NCBI GenBank assembly: GCA_963718635.1
Contig: OY970367.1
Span: forward strand, 4,588,001-4,652,000
Length of the DNA stretch: 64,000 bases
Origin: JAIOQJ01 sp963718635
GTDB lineage: Bacteria; Planctomycetota; Planctomycetia; Gemmatales; Gemmataceae
Reading direction: 5' to 3'
Below, piece by piece: positions 10,201 to 18,929 of the stretch (within the stretch, counting starts at the first letter, position 1; every line of letters starts with the position of its first letter). Under the pieces are notes generated by a model. That model saw only the letters and a program-made list of their open reading frames with translations, was not told the DNA's origin and did no database searches. The position numbers were made by a program, and so were the translations under genes.

Positions 10201-13200
10201 CGTTGTTCGCTTTATCGGCATTGTAATCCGAGCGATTCTTTTCGATTCCTTTTACCTGCGAAGCCGCATTGACGAAAGCATCGACCGCTCCCGGAAGGTA
10301 ATACTGTCTCTTGAAAACTTCGATCGTATCGTCGATGGCTTCGTCGTAGCTGCCGATGGAGTTATTGGCGTAAGCCAGACGCACCAACAGGTCGGGGTCG
10401 GGCTTCGAGCCGGCCCGCGAGCGCAGTTCGGTCAAGATCGTTTTCTGCGTTTCGAAATCCTGTTTGGCGCCATACATGTCGGCCTGACGGCGCTGTCCTT
10501 CATCACGCTGGCCCGGTTCAAGCTCGAGAGCCTTCGCCTCGGCGATGGCGTCGGTGAACTGCCGCTTTTGGAAGTAGGCGTCAATGAGCAGATTACGGCC
10601 CATTACGTTGCGCGGGTTCGAGGTCAGAATGCCGATCGCTCGATCGTATTCCCCGGCTTCGATGCAAACACCGGCGAACTCGTTCATGAAATTCGGGTTA
10701 GTCTTATAGTCCGGCCAGGTAGCGACTAACTCGTCAAAGCGATCAATCGCTAACTTGTAATCGTGTTGATGAAACGCGACACGAGCGCCCGCTTCCTTCA
10801 GCTCGCGGTATTCTTTGTCGTTGATATTCGACAGCAGCCCGCGATCGTGAAGATCCTTGAGCCGCTTGTACTCCTTCTCCGCCTCCGCATACTTTTGCGT
10901 ATTCAAATAAGCGTCAACAAGGGCTTTGGAAAGCTTCAGATTTCGTCGATCGCGCCCCGCGAGATAGGTCGTTACTCGTTCGAGGTCGTGCCCGTCGTTG
11001 ATCTTGTTGCCGAGCGTCATCAACAGCACCAGACGATCGGTGGAGGGATGCGTTTCCTGCAACGTTTCATCGAGGATCCGTTTGTACTCGCGAGTCTGCT
11101 CGTCGGTCGGAGCATCGCTCGAATCGATTAGCTGTTTGAGGAATTGATCTTCCTTGTAGTAGAAGGGGAAGATCAGTCCCATCTGCGCCATGATCAGCGG
11201 AATAGCGATGAGCAGGCCGACGATGATCGGCACGCGCATATTGGGCAGCGAGGTCTTCTTGTCCGGCTTCAACACACCGGTCAGCGGCGAGTTCTCATTC
11301 GGGTTTACCAGCGATTGAACGATCGTCCGCCCTTGGCCTTCGAAGTCGTTGAACTCGAAGACGCTGCGGTAGTAGGTGCGTCCGGCGATTTGCTGCGGCT
11401 GGCTGCGGATCACCGTGGCGGTGCCGCGGACGTCGCCAAGCGGGGTCGCCACCAGATAGCCAACGTTCGAGCCGACCTGCATTTCGCTGTCGAACATGCC
11501 GGCGGCGGCGACACGCGAAATATCTTCCGTGGCCGTGTACAACATCGTCTCTTCGGTCGAACCCGTGTTGACGATCATCGGCAGCGAGAAGGCATTACGC
11601 CGAGCGTTACGGCGTTGAGCCATGCCGCGCGAGTTCCACAATTTCAGGCGATTCCAGAACGTATCGCGGTTGCCACGTTCGTATTCGTCGAACATGCGCG
11701 GCACAGCGTAATGCAAGCAGATCCGATTGATTGCATCTGTCTGTGGCGCCGTCAAATCTTTGAACTGGATACCGTAACGGAAGCCTTCGGAGATCGATGT
11801 TCCTGAAACTTTAGCCGTCGAGCGGACTTCGCCGCGCAGCTTAACGACTTCGCCGCCGCCGCGAATGGTGAACCGCACCAGGGCGCCTTGGGCCAATTCC
11901 TGATAGGCCACGAGGGACATGCCCGTGTCGTTCAGGTCAACGGTGACACCATAAAAGATGCCAAGACCGTGAGTCGTGGTTGCTTCGTATTCGACCGGCA
12001 AGTGAACTTGATGGCGTGTGGTGAAGCGTCGGTCGGCCGGCCAGAACGCACGCTGCGTTACCTTGTAAGCGAGCCAGAAGAAGATCAAACACCAAATCGT
12101 CGGCACGACCGGTTTGAAGTAATCGTCGGAAATCCCGAAGCCGACAACCAACGGATGGTTGAAAATCGTTCCGCTCGCCAGCGCTTCGATATTGCTGCCG
12201 ATCTTGTTCGCAACCGGCACATCGATGCGATAGAGCAGACGGACGATCGCGCGAACCGGATTCAAGTCAAGGCTTAGACGCAGCCAGCCCCAGAACATCG
12301 CCAGCACACTAAGAATAATGAGGTACGTCTGCGGGCGGACGAAAGGCCATACCGATTTAGCTGCCTGTCCAGGTGTGGCCCGTTTGCGTGTGACGACAAA
12401 CTGCTGGCGATTGCGGCGGAAGATCGCGCGGAAGGTGGCTTTAATTTGCGTCCAGAAATTCACCATGCCGAACAGTTCGGAATTGACGATGGAGCCGTAG
12501 CCGTTGCTCACTACCTTCATCGCATAGAGCGAGAAGAACAGGTAAGTGATGGTGACAACGATCAATTCGAGCGTGAACTCGCGAACGGGCGGCACGCCGG
12601 AGAAGAGCATCAAAATGGGCGTCAGATAGATGGCGAGTTTAAAGAGACCGCTGGCCCAGTGAATCATGGAACCGAAGTAGCAAAGCCGTTGCGCCATGTT
12701 CAGGCCGCGGGCGGTGAGCGGGTTGTCGTAGGCCATGATCGACAAGTTGCCTTCACCCCAGCGTAGGCGCTGGGAGTGGAAGGTCGCGATATCCGGAGGC
12801 GCCTGCCCGGCAACGAGGCGCTCGCTAATGGCCACCGACTTCCAGCCGCGGGCGTGCAACCGCAGGCCGGTGTGCATGTCCTCGGTGATTGTCTCGGTGG
12901 CGATGTAGCCGATTTCTTTCAAGGCGCCGCGGCGGAACATCGCGGCGGAGCCGGCAAAGATCGGGGCGTTCCATTTATTACGGCCAGGCTGAATCACGCG
13001 ATAGAAAAGATCGCCTTCTTCCCAATAGCGGCGATTCTTATGATCGAGCCGAGCTTGGAACGAATCGAAGTTGTAGAACGCATGCGGGGTCTGCACGAAC
13101 GCCAGACGATCATCGCGGAAGTAACCGATCAGCCGCGTAATAAAGTGCGGCTCGGGTACGTGGTCGGCGTCGAGCACCACCACGAATTCGCCATCGGTCT

Positions 13201-13666
13201 GCTCCAAGGCATTGTTCAAATTGCCGGCCTTGGCATGACGATTGTCCGCCCGGCTTAGGTAAATCACGCCAAGTTCCCGGGCGAGCGATTCGACTTCCGC
13301 GCGTCGGCCGTCGTCGAGCACGTAGGTCTTGTGCGGATAATCCATCCGGATACAGGCTTCGAGCGTGGCACGAAGCAGCTGCGGATCTTCGTTGAACGTC
13401 GGCACCAGGACGTCAACCGTACGGCCCTCTAAAACCGGTTCCACTGGCGGCTCGGCGACATCCCACACCTGGAGAAAGTAGAGCAACAGGTTGATGATGC
13501 CGAAAAATTCGCCGACATAAAGAAATATCGATGCGAACTGGGCATAGCCCGTCGACATATTGAAGGTATAAATTGCCCGATAGGCCAAATAGAATACGCA
13601 AATGATCGACGCGAACGTGATCATGAATTTGCGGAAAACAGGTGATGGCATCGTCTGAGGGTTCAT
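7250..13666 (-). CDS. bcsA: cellulose-synthase-like glycosyltransferase with PilZ domains and TPR tail
   Basis: A 2138-residue protein. Residues 1-545 are a BcsA-type processive GT2 with membrane segments at both ends. The catalytic set is complete: 'LDDG' at 117-120, 'DAD' at 166-168, 'TED' at 261-263 and 'QRLRW' at 299-303. A PilZ domain follows (about 544-650, 'RRFTTR' and 'DLNDTG'), expected to bind cyclic di-GMP, and then a second, more divergent PilZ-like domain (about 680-790). After a membrane segment near 805-830 come some 1250 residues of TPR repeats, which should lie outside the cytoplasm. In proteobacteria the synthase and the TPR export protein (BcsC) are separate. No outer-membrane barrel or BcsB is seen here. 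The product is a beta-glucan or related polysaccharide by inference. Confidence 0.85.
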   Translation of the reverse strand: MNPQTMPSPVFRKFMITFASIICVFYLAYRAIYTFNMSTGYAQFASIFLYVGEFFGIINLLLYFLQVWDVAEPPVEPVLEGRTVDVLVPTFNEDPQLLRATLEACIRMDYPHKTYVLDDGRRAEVESLARELGVIYLSRADNRHAKAGNLNNALEQTDGEFVVVLDADHVPEPHFITRLIGYFRDDRLAFVQTPHAFYNFDSFQARLDHKNRRYWEEGDLFYRVIQPGRNKWNAPIFAGSAAMFRRGALKEIGYIATETITEDMHTGLRLHARGWKSVAISERLVAGQAPPDIATFHSQRLRWGEGNLSIMAYDNPLTARGLNMAQRLCYFGSMIHWASGLFKLAIYLTPILMLFSGVPPVREFTLELIVVTITYLFFSLYAMKVVSNGYGSIVNSELFGMVNFWTQIKATFRAIFRRNRQQFVVTRKRATPGQAAKSVWPFVRPQTYLIILSVLAMFWGWLRLSLDLNPVRAIVRLLYRIDVPVANKIGSNIEALASGTIFNHPLVVGFGISDDYFKPVVPTIWCLIFFWLAYKVTQRAFWPADRRFTTRHQVHLPVEYEATTTHGLGIFYGVTVDLNDTGMSLVAYQELAQGALVRFTIRGGGEVVKLRGEVRSTAKVSGTSISEGFRYGIQFKDLTAPQTDAINRICLHYAVPRMFDEYERGNRDTFWNRLKLWNSRGMAQRRNARRNAFSLPMIVNTGSTEETMLYTATEDISRVAAAGMFDSEMQVGSNVGYLVATPLGDVRGTATVIRSQPQQIAGRTYYRSVFEFNDFEGQGRTIVQSLVNPNENSPLTGVLKPDKKTSLPNMRVPIIVGLLIAIPLIMAQMGLIFPFYYKEDQFLKQLIDSSDAPTDEQTREYKRILDETLQETHPSTDRLVLLMTLGNKINDGHDLERVTTYLAGRDRRNLKLSKALVDAYLNTQKYAEAEKEYKRLKDLHDRGLLSNINDKEYRELKEAGARVAFHQHDYKLAIDRFDELVATWPDYKTNPNFMNEFAGVCIEAGEYDRAIGILTSNPRNVMGRNLLIDAYFQKRQFTDAIAEAKALELEPGQRDEGQRRQADMYGAKQDFETQKTILTELRSRAGSKPDPDLLVRLAYANNSIGSYDEAIDDTIEVFKRQYYLPGAVDAFVNAASQVKGIEKNRSDYNADKANNVRLYADILYDRTTKNFRDDQNFAIYLSRLGWVLQRVGETEKSADVVKRALSHMPDNNEKVRQQLAGIFLQAGKVEAAMMALGGANTLEARKLMIGIHLENKDFDRALILARAVAEDEKNWQNDKFVANILSWKGETGFDEAIRIYEKHLQKFPSDVEAEGRVAEITLWAKHYSDAVAKYQALLDPDRRFKQNYEAYGDGFINAASSAKELTPAQIAIADKLADLKLKAESTEPLILSRLAWVMLKAKQHDRADALLKKLGAIAKDLKPEAKKEIAGVLAEAGLYNRAIELLDNPRTDRERVELAKLYAGAREWAAALAQVTTVIAAQKADPKTMEEARILEADITSYRGEHSRAIEMFARLRLDYPENQTLPIKEAEVTLWAKQYDRALPMFQALYDRYPTDPKVWLGFASAVAALGGNNTMLKIKPAVPESYAITVKRIAERVIEARNVDNTLLLSRLALSMHYVGDNAKAEQFMNRALELKSREPVLRRELANALSILKRYKEAVDMYTVVDMTREDRIRLIDIATEGENLDLAMREARLLLQMDPTNRKDRKLLADILAWRGDFSESIALYEQLLKSEPKNIDLQIQVADIWNWWRDYPESLIRYSRLLSIRPGDVYLGFIDAASSAPSLSANEARQAFEIYQKYKDEIKDTARMARLAWVLIRTNHGDEADELLNRALALKPTDPEVRKELAGALAGRDRIEEAIALFASVESDLNFSERITYAVLLTAGGTRDNLREAERQFRRLIALNPHPKDAEIRVRFAEMLMWSGKYDKQRYSEALREFESLAADYPKDIRFPIRIAQVLLFSGRYAQSLPRFQSLLDNELITEKKLERDVWMGFVDSVAGEVGEVLRKAGLEDEAPDRYLAAFFNEKLRRSIGKAYARSLAVKPMLPERPTEKYLSEMRYYCESLARLGLGLALMGERERSREVFEQAIGYNRSDREIWQQYAKALTLTKEYIRARAIYEPLIAGRIPEAFPR

Positions 13667-13690
13667 GTTCGCGCTGGGGTTCGAGGTTTA

Positions 13691-13732
13691 GCGTGCGCCG
13701 TCAAGCGCTTAGCCCGTGCGCTAGGCGCACGC
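13691..13732. repeat. Hairpin upstream of the synthase gene; gap otherwise empty
   Basis: A 9-bp stem (GCGTGCGCC / GGCGCACGC) with a 24-nt loop lies 25 bases upstream of the synthase start. The remaining gap to 14029 shows no gene. It must hold the divergent promoters of the synthase and of the secreted-protein gene, but no confident -35/-10 pair can be named. Confidence 0.5.
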
Positions 13733-14029
13733 CGACGGCGACCGACGGAAGGTTGTTTCAAAGGATGCGGCCCAATGCGATTGGCGCGAGACGTTCCGGC
13801 ATCCCGCGAAAGTATAGCTCACGAGCGATTCGTTGCCTCTTCGCTAATAGGCCTTTAGAAAAATCCTACCAAGCCTACCCCGCTTCGCAACGCCAAACCG
13901 CCGAATCGGATTCTCTCTTTCCTCTTCACTGACAGACGTTTCAGGCATAAGCTGAATTGGCGGAAGAACCGGCAGGAATGCTACAATTGGTAGAATCAAT
14001 GCCAGCGGATGTATGCTCGTCTCTAGATT

Positions 14030-14117
14030 TGGCGAGCCGGGAGCGCCAGCGACCGGAGTGCGATCTAAGCAAAACTCTGAGTAATTTTCTGCGGTCGCTA
14101 ACGCTCTCGGCTCGCCA
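14030..14117. repeat. GGCGAGCC-type inverted repeat
   Basis: Arms of 27-28 bases at 14030-14057 and 14091-14117 share the core TTGGCGAGCCGGGAGCG with the elements at 7083 and 57741. It lies in the upstream region of the secreted protein gene at 14170. Confidence 0.75.
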
Positions 14118-14169
14118 AGCAGGGCAGAATCCATTGCTGAACACACAACTCTCAGCCGAGTCCAACATC

Positions 14170-15232
14170 ATGTTCCGGAAATATTCATTTGTTCGAATCT
14201 CGGCGCTCATCGCTCTATTTACAAGCGCCGTTCAGCAGCCGCTTGCTAACGCCGCGCCGCCGCGCCATGTTTTTCCTGCTCCTCTGTTCGATTACAAGAA
14301 TTCCTCAGCCACCTTGGAGACGATCATCGCTGAACTGCGCAAGCAGACTGGCATAGAGGTTGATATCGAGGCAATGGACAAAGATAAGAAATATGCCGCC
14401 GCGTTCGCCTCGACCAATTTCTGGAATGCTCTTGAACAGTTGGCAACGGATTCCAGCGGCCGCTTGATTGTTGGCAAACAGGGCAAGTCAATCCGCCTTG
14501 TGCCAGTCGGAAAAGATAAGAGGGCGCCGGCGTCGATTGATGGTCCCTTTCGTGTTGAAGCGCGAGACTTCCGCACGCGTCGATTTGCGGACGGGAAGAA
14601 CGGCATACGATCTCACGCTGCAAGTTGCCTGGGAAACGGGGTTGCCCGTTTATCGCATCGATGCCGAGCCTCGCATTGCCAAAGGCCGCGATGACGCCGG
14701 GCACTCCATAACGGTTCCAGCAATCGACTCGCGTATCCCCGTCGCTGGAATGGCAACACAACTAACCGTCCGGCTCGAGGGACTGCAGCGAGCGGCTAAA
14801 AAAATCGACGTGCTGCAAGGAAATTTCCGGGCGACAGTCGCTGAACGGATGCACGATTTCACCTTTGATGATTTGACGGTGGCTACTTCGAAAAAATCGG
14901 ACGGAGTCGAGGTTGTCATGCGAAAATTCGAGAAAGAAGGAACCTATTGGATTGCTGACTTGCAACTGCGCTACCCGCCCGAAAGTGCCGTTTTTGAAAG
15001 CTTTGAGACCTACTGGATAAGCCAAAACCAATTCACCTTGCTCGACCCCAATGGCAAGAAGTTTTCAACCGATGACATCGAAATCAACGGCCACGCGCTT
15101 CGTTACCGCTTCAAAGAAGGCGCTGGCTTTAAGCCAATGAATCTGAAAGGCTGGAAACTCGAATACGTCACGCCGGGCATCCTAAAGGAAGTCCCGATCC
15201 GTTTCGAGCTGAAGGAGATTCAGCTTCCGTAA
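14170..15232 (+). CDS. secreted protein with STN-like N-terminus, one-base frameshift
   Basis: ATG 14170 opens a signal peptide (MFRKYSFVRISALIALFTSA). Residues about 40-110 ('ATLETIIAELRKQTGIEVDI', 'NFWNALEQLATDSSG') resemble the short STN domain found at the N-terminus of secretins and TonB-dependent receptors. The frame breaks near 14560-14580; the rest ('RTGRTAYDLTLQVAWETGLP' to 15232) continues one frame over and is beta-rich. Dropping one base gives about 354 residues. No enzyme motif is seen, and the function is unknown. Confidence 0.6.
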
Positions 15233-15285
15233 GTTTTGTTAGCCGGACGCGCCAGCGACGGTTTCTAATCATCTTGAGATTCATC

Positions 15286-15750
15286 ATGTCCGATCTGACG
15301 CGAGTGAGCATCTCACTGGAAGAGTCGTTACTGACCGCCTTCGACAAGCATATCGGGGCCAAAGGGTACGCCAATCGCAGCGAAGCGATTCGCGATCTCA
15401 TTCGCGATAAACTCATTGGCGAAGAAGCTGTATCCGCCAGCGGCGAGATCGTCGGTGTGCTGATGCTCGTCTACGACCACCACGCTCGTGAACTGGCCGG
15501 CAAGCTAATTGATAAGCAACATCATCACCACGAGCTCGTGGTGTCGACTCTCCATGTCCATCTCGGCGCTCGGCATTGTCTCGAAGTAACCATTCTGCGT
15601 GGCGCCTCCCATCAGGTGAAACATCTGGCCGAGGAGCTACTTGCCACTCGCGGCGTATTGCATGGCGAAATAACCTACACCAGCGACGAACAGGCATTCT
15701 CCGCCTGGAGCGCTAATCATCGAGATGCTACGAGTGATCATCCGCATTGA
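15286..15750 (+). CDS. nikR: nickel-responsive regulator NikR
   Basis: 154 residues from ATG 15286; an in-frame ATG four codons up is also possible. The N-terminus is a ribbon-helix-helix DNA-binding domain ('TRVSISLEESLLTAFDKHI', 'YANRSEAIRDLIRDKL'). The C-terminus is an ACT-like tetramerisation domain with the nickel ligands in 'STLHVHLGARHCLEV' (two His and one Cys) plus an upstream His in the 'KQHHHHEL' segment. NikR represses nickel uptake genes when nickel is plentiful. No uptake transporter is adjacent; the closest metal transporter in the window is the NicO-type gene ending at 61975. The C-terminal tail has a few extra His residues. Confidence 0.9.
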   Translation: MSDLTRVSISLEESLLTAFDKHIGAKGYANRSEAIRDLIRDKLIGEEAVSASGEIVGVLMLVYDHHARELAGKLIDKQHHHHELVVSTLHVHLGARHCLEVTILRGASHQVKHLAEELLATRGVLHGEITYTSDEQAFSAWSANHRDATSDHPH

Positions 15751-15777
15751 TTGAGCCACGTATACAACAGTCAACAT

Positions 15778-16290
15778 TCAAATTCGAAGCCGGTCCCAAA
15801 GTAGTATGGCGGTGATCGTTTTGGCGTCTTTGATGGTGCCATCCAGCGCCATCTTCAAGGCATCGCTCCAAGCGACTGTGATCGGTTCCAACTGTTCATC
15901 CGCTTCCGGCATCGATTGGCCTGGGGTCATGGCCTCCGCCACGAACAAATGCAGTTTTTCATCCATGACACCGGGCGACGCGTACAGATAGCCGAGCGAT
16001 CGCCATTTCGCAGCTGTGTAGCCGGTTTCCTCGAGCAGTTCGCGCTTGGCGGCCTCTTCAATTTCCTCGCCAGATTCCAGCGCGCCGACCGGCAGTTCCC
16101 AGAGGGTTTCATCGATCACAAACCGGTAATTTCGCAGGAGGCAGATATGGTCCGAATCAATGATCGGAAGGATGACCACGGCGCCCGAATGCCGAATCAT
16201 ATCGCGCTTGATGATCTGGCCATCCGGGGCTTCAAAAAAATCGACGAAAACTTCAATCTTTCGACCTTTGTGAACGCTCTGACGCAGCAT
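15778..16290 (-). CDS. Nudix hydrolase, ADP-ribose pyrophosphatase type
   Basis: 170 residues from the ATG at 16290, which has a GAGGG ribosome site. The frame is open 28 codons further but without a good site. The Nudix box is complete: 'GALESGEEIEEAAKRELLEE' followed by TGY, matching GX5EX7REUXEEXGU. 'ETLWELPVGALESGEE' and the preceding 'LLRNYRFVIDE' are typical of ADP-ribose pyrophosphatases, which split ADP-ribose into AMP and ribose 5-phosphate in the cytoplasm. It lies 84 bp from the membrane-protein gene on the same strand, so co-transcription is possible. Confidence 0.88.
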   Translation of the reverse strand: MLRQSVHKGRKIEVFVDFFEAPDGQIIKRDMIRHSGAVVILPIIDSDHICLLRNYRFVIDETLWELPVGALESGEEIEEAAKRELLEETGYTAAKWRSLGYLYASPGVMDEKLHLFVAEAMTPGQSMPEADEQLEPITVAWSDALKMALDGTIKDAKTITAILLWDRLRI

Positions 16291-16374
16291 AATTTCCCTC
16301 TCACGTTCAATGTTTGTCTGGCTGTCCGGTGGAATCGAACGATGCTTACAAGCCTGGAGCACCAGCGAAGACAC

Positions 16375-17763
16375 TCAAAACGCTGATTCAATGCGCTGGT
16401 GAACGATTACCGGTCGGCGCGAACGCCATCGATACGACAACCAAACTGTTAGCGTTGTAGCATAAAGAGCCCAATAGCCAGGGACGAGTTTCATAAACCA
16501 CGGCCCGCTGATAGCCATGCTTAGCCCTAATAAGGTGCTTCCGACTCCCAAAATGTAAATCTCATTTCTCATTGTCAGATTGTCGCGAACGATGATTGCC
16601 ACGGCCACGAAGCCGGGCGCCAACAAGGGAACGAACCAACGGATGGAGCAGCAACCGCCCGATTGATTGATCGAAGTCGCGGCATAGAGCAACCAAGTCC
16701 CGACGCCCCACGCGAAGCCGGCAATAAAGACACGGCGCTCGGCATAACGATTCCTCAACAAGCCCGGCAACATAAGCAGCGGCAGGAACAACAGCAGATT
16801 ATGGCCGAGGAAACCCTTTTTTCCGAACAGCATATCGAGGGCGTAAGCCCCGGCTTCGAAGATTGATCCATGCTGCCAATGGCCCGTCATGTTGTTAATG
16901 TTGAATGGCGAGCCCGACCATGCTAGATATTCCGGCACGGCATTGGCCGGCCCGAATACGCCGGCGATGTGATAGTTGACAATATGATGCAGCACCAACC
17001 AAGGTAGAGCAGCAGCCCCAACCAGCGCAATACCTCGAATCCGGTTTCTTTGCAGCAATAACGGTGCGACAGCCAACGCGAGCATTGGACCGGCGGCCAG
17101 ATCGATCGTATAGCCGATGCCAAGCAATGTGCCGATTACGCATAATCGCACTCGCGTCCAACCTTCGCGATTTCCTTGCAGTAACAAGCAAAACACCCAA
17201 GCGGACACGGCCAGCAGCAGAATATGGTTGTTTACCTGTTGCGCGTATGGCAGGTCCAAGGTCCCAACAGCAAAAAACGCGGTGAGCAATACGCGGTTGC
17301 GAAAATCCAAGCCGAGTTCAGCAGCGATGGCGAAAAATGCCAGCACGACAAGAACATATGCTAAGCCGCTGGTAGACCAAGTTATCAGCAGGCAGAATAG
17401 GTCGGGTCGAGCGTCGGCGGAAGGGCCATCTAGCGAACGCCAAACCTGATAGACGGCCGCCATCGCCAAAGCAGGTGTTGGCGATTTATCGGAGTAGTAA
17501 TGGCCGTCGATCAGAAGTTTATCGCGCGTGCCATGCTGACGCAGCAGTTCGTTGTCGATCGGGTAGGGACTCGGCTCAACTGGCGCACGAACGAAGATCG
17601 ATTCTTCGATGGCGAAGGTCCGGTAATCAACCAGCGCTTCAACGGTTGCCAGCCGGCTGCCATCGTTCCAACTTCCCGCGTACGGCCTAGCCGTGAGAAG
17701 TGCGATCAAAGCGGCGACGATAGTGAAAGCGATCAGCGTGAAGCGTTCCTGCCGCGGGTTCAT
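16375..17763 (-). CDS. multi-pass membrane protein, GT-C-like
   Basis: 462 residues from the ATG at 17763, preceded by GGGAGG. About ten hydrophobic segments are visible. An early extracytoplasmic loop with acidic residues ('GSWNDGSRLATVEALVDY') and 'YYSDKSPTPALAMAAVYQ' follows the first membrane segment, a layout seen in GT-C glycosyltransferases such as the family 39 and ArnT groups. No single catalytic motif is decisive. The likely role is transfer of a sugar from a lipid carrier, by inference only. The reading frame is intact. Confidence 0.55.
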   Translation of the reverse strand: MNPRQERFTLIAFTIVAALIALLTARPYAGSWNDGSRLATVEALVDYRTFAIEESIFVRAPVEPSPYPIDNELLRQHGTRDKLLIDGHYYSDKSPTPALAMAAVYQVWRSLDGPSADARPDLFCLLITWSTSGLAYVLVVLAFFAIAAELGLDFRNRVLLTAFFAVGTLDLPYAQQVNNHILLLAVSAWVFCLLLQGNREGWTRVRLCVIGTLLGIGYTIDLAAGPMLALAVAPLLLQRNRIRGIALVGAAALPWLVLHHIVNYHIAGVFGPANAVPEYLAWSGSPFNINNMTGHWQHGSIFEAGAYALDMLFGKKGFLGHNLLLFLPLLMLPGLLRNRYAERRVFIAGFAWGVGTWLLYAATSINQSGGCCSIRWFVPLLAPGFVAVAIIVRDNLTMRNEIYILGVGSTLLGLSMAISGPWFMKLVPGYWALYATTLTVWLSYRWRSRRPVIVHQRIESAF

Positions 17764-17834
17764 TCGTCGCCCTCCCTGGCACGATGACTTTTTGCAATCG
17801 GGACAATGATAACCCATTATCAACGGCGGGGCAA

Positions 17835-18689
17835 CTACTCCTGCGCCTTCGGCTGATTGGCCAGCAGTTTAGCGCTGCGATCCTTTTGATCCTGCAGCCA
17901 GGCCACATCGGACTGATCGTCCCCAAAACGTCGAATGCCCACTTCCTTGATGGCTGCATCCGGAACAACCTTTAAAGGCGTATAACGCGGATGGTGCGAT
18001 TCCTTATACGGATCGTTACGAGCGGCGTTGTAACAACAGATCATCGACCAGCGTGGATCATCCGACCGATTCTGATCGGAACGATGGAGGAGATTGCTAT
18101 GAAAGAAAATCGCATCGCCCGGTTGCATTTCGCAATGCACCAGCGGCAGCCGTTTCAAAATTTCATCGACTCGTTCGCGGTCGGCGCCGGCCTGGTCGCC
18201 CGTCAGAATATGTTCGACTCGGCCGCATAAGTGCGATCCGGGAATCACCTGCAAACAGCCGTTCTCGCGCGTTGCGGCATCGACGGCAATCGAAACGCTC
18301 GTAAGCAGCGGAAACAAGACGCCATTCTGATACCAGTAGCCGTAATCTTGATGCCACGTCCACGCCCCGCCCGTGCGCGGATCCTTCATGATCATCTTCG
18401 AATGATAATGGTAAACTTCCCCGCCAAGCAATTTTTCGCAGGACCTGACCATTCGTTCGCAACGGGCGAACATGCCATAGATGCCATCGCCTGGATGGTT
18501 CCAGAGCGACAGACGGACCGTGCCTCCTTCCCCATCCGCACGCCCGAACGAGCGCTTGTCGAGTTCACGATCTTCCTTGGCTGCCCGGTGCAGCAGGTCA
18601 ATCTCAGCCTTATCGAATAGCCCCGGTACGATGACGTAGCCCTGTTCATGATAACGAGCTATTTCGGAAGCCGTCAGCACGTGCGGCAT
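17835..18689 (-). CDS. PhyH-family Fe(II)/2-oxoglutarate dioxygenase
   Basis: 284 residues, typical of phytanoyl-CoA dioxygenase family (PF05721) proteins. The iron ligands are visible as the HxD in 'TWHQDYGYWYQNG' and the distal His in 'FFHSNLLHRSDQN', followed by an Arg ('DDPRWSM') that would bind 2-oxoglutarate. Bacterial relatives hydroxylate small molecules such as ectoine; the substrate here is not evident. The gene starts about 240 bp from the divergent beta-CASP gene, with repeats between them. Confidence 0.88.
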   Translation of the reverse strand: MPHVLTASEIARYHEQGYVIVPGLFDKAEIDLLHRAAKEDRELDKRSFGRADGEGGTVRLSLWNHPGDGIYGMFARCERMVRSCEKLLGGEVYHYHSKMIMKDPRTGGAWTWHQDYGYWYQNGVLFPLLTSVSIAVDAATRENGCLQVIPGSHLCGRVEHILTGDQAGADRERVDEILKRLPLVHCEMQPGDAIFFHSNLLHRSDQNRSDDPRWSMICCYNAARNDPYKESHHPRYTPLKVVPDAAIKEVGIRRFGDDQSDVAWLQDQKDRSAKLLANQPKAQE

Positions 18690-18785
18690 GGCCCATCTCC
18701 CTGAGAAGAATTGCTTCGCGATTCAGAATACGTCTACGCGGTTATGTTACTCTAATGCGAGGACTGCGGCGTCCTGTTAGTCGGA

Positions 18786-18906
18786 TTTTGTCTCGTAGCG
18801 GAAGTCGCGACGCATAGCGATAGTCGTCAGACTTCCAATTTGACTGCGGAACCCGGAAGTCCGACGACTTCCGCTACGGAACCCGGAAGTCTAACGACTT
18901 CCGCTA
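18786..18906. repeat. GTAGCGGAAGTCG palindromic repeats, left cluster
   Basis: Several partial copies, in both orientations, of the unit GTAGCGGAAGTCGTCAGACT seen in the array at 20457-20745. Each copy contains the palindrome GGAAGTC-GTCA-GACTTCC. They lie just upstream of the beta-CASP gene, so that gene is flanked by the same repeat family on both sides. Confidence 0.8.
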
Positions 18907-18929
18907 CACCGCTGGCGTAGAATGCGTTC

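Noticed and set aside
7250..13666. Long open frames on the opposite strand of the synthase gene
   Set aside because: They are out-of-phase shadows with no domain resemblance.
15286..15750. NikR and the NicO exporter as one regulon
   Set aside because: They are 46 kb apart and no NikR operator palindrome was recognised upstream of the exporter.
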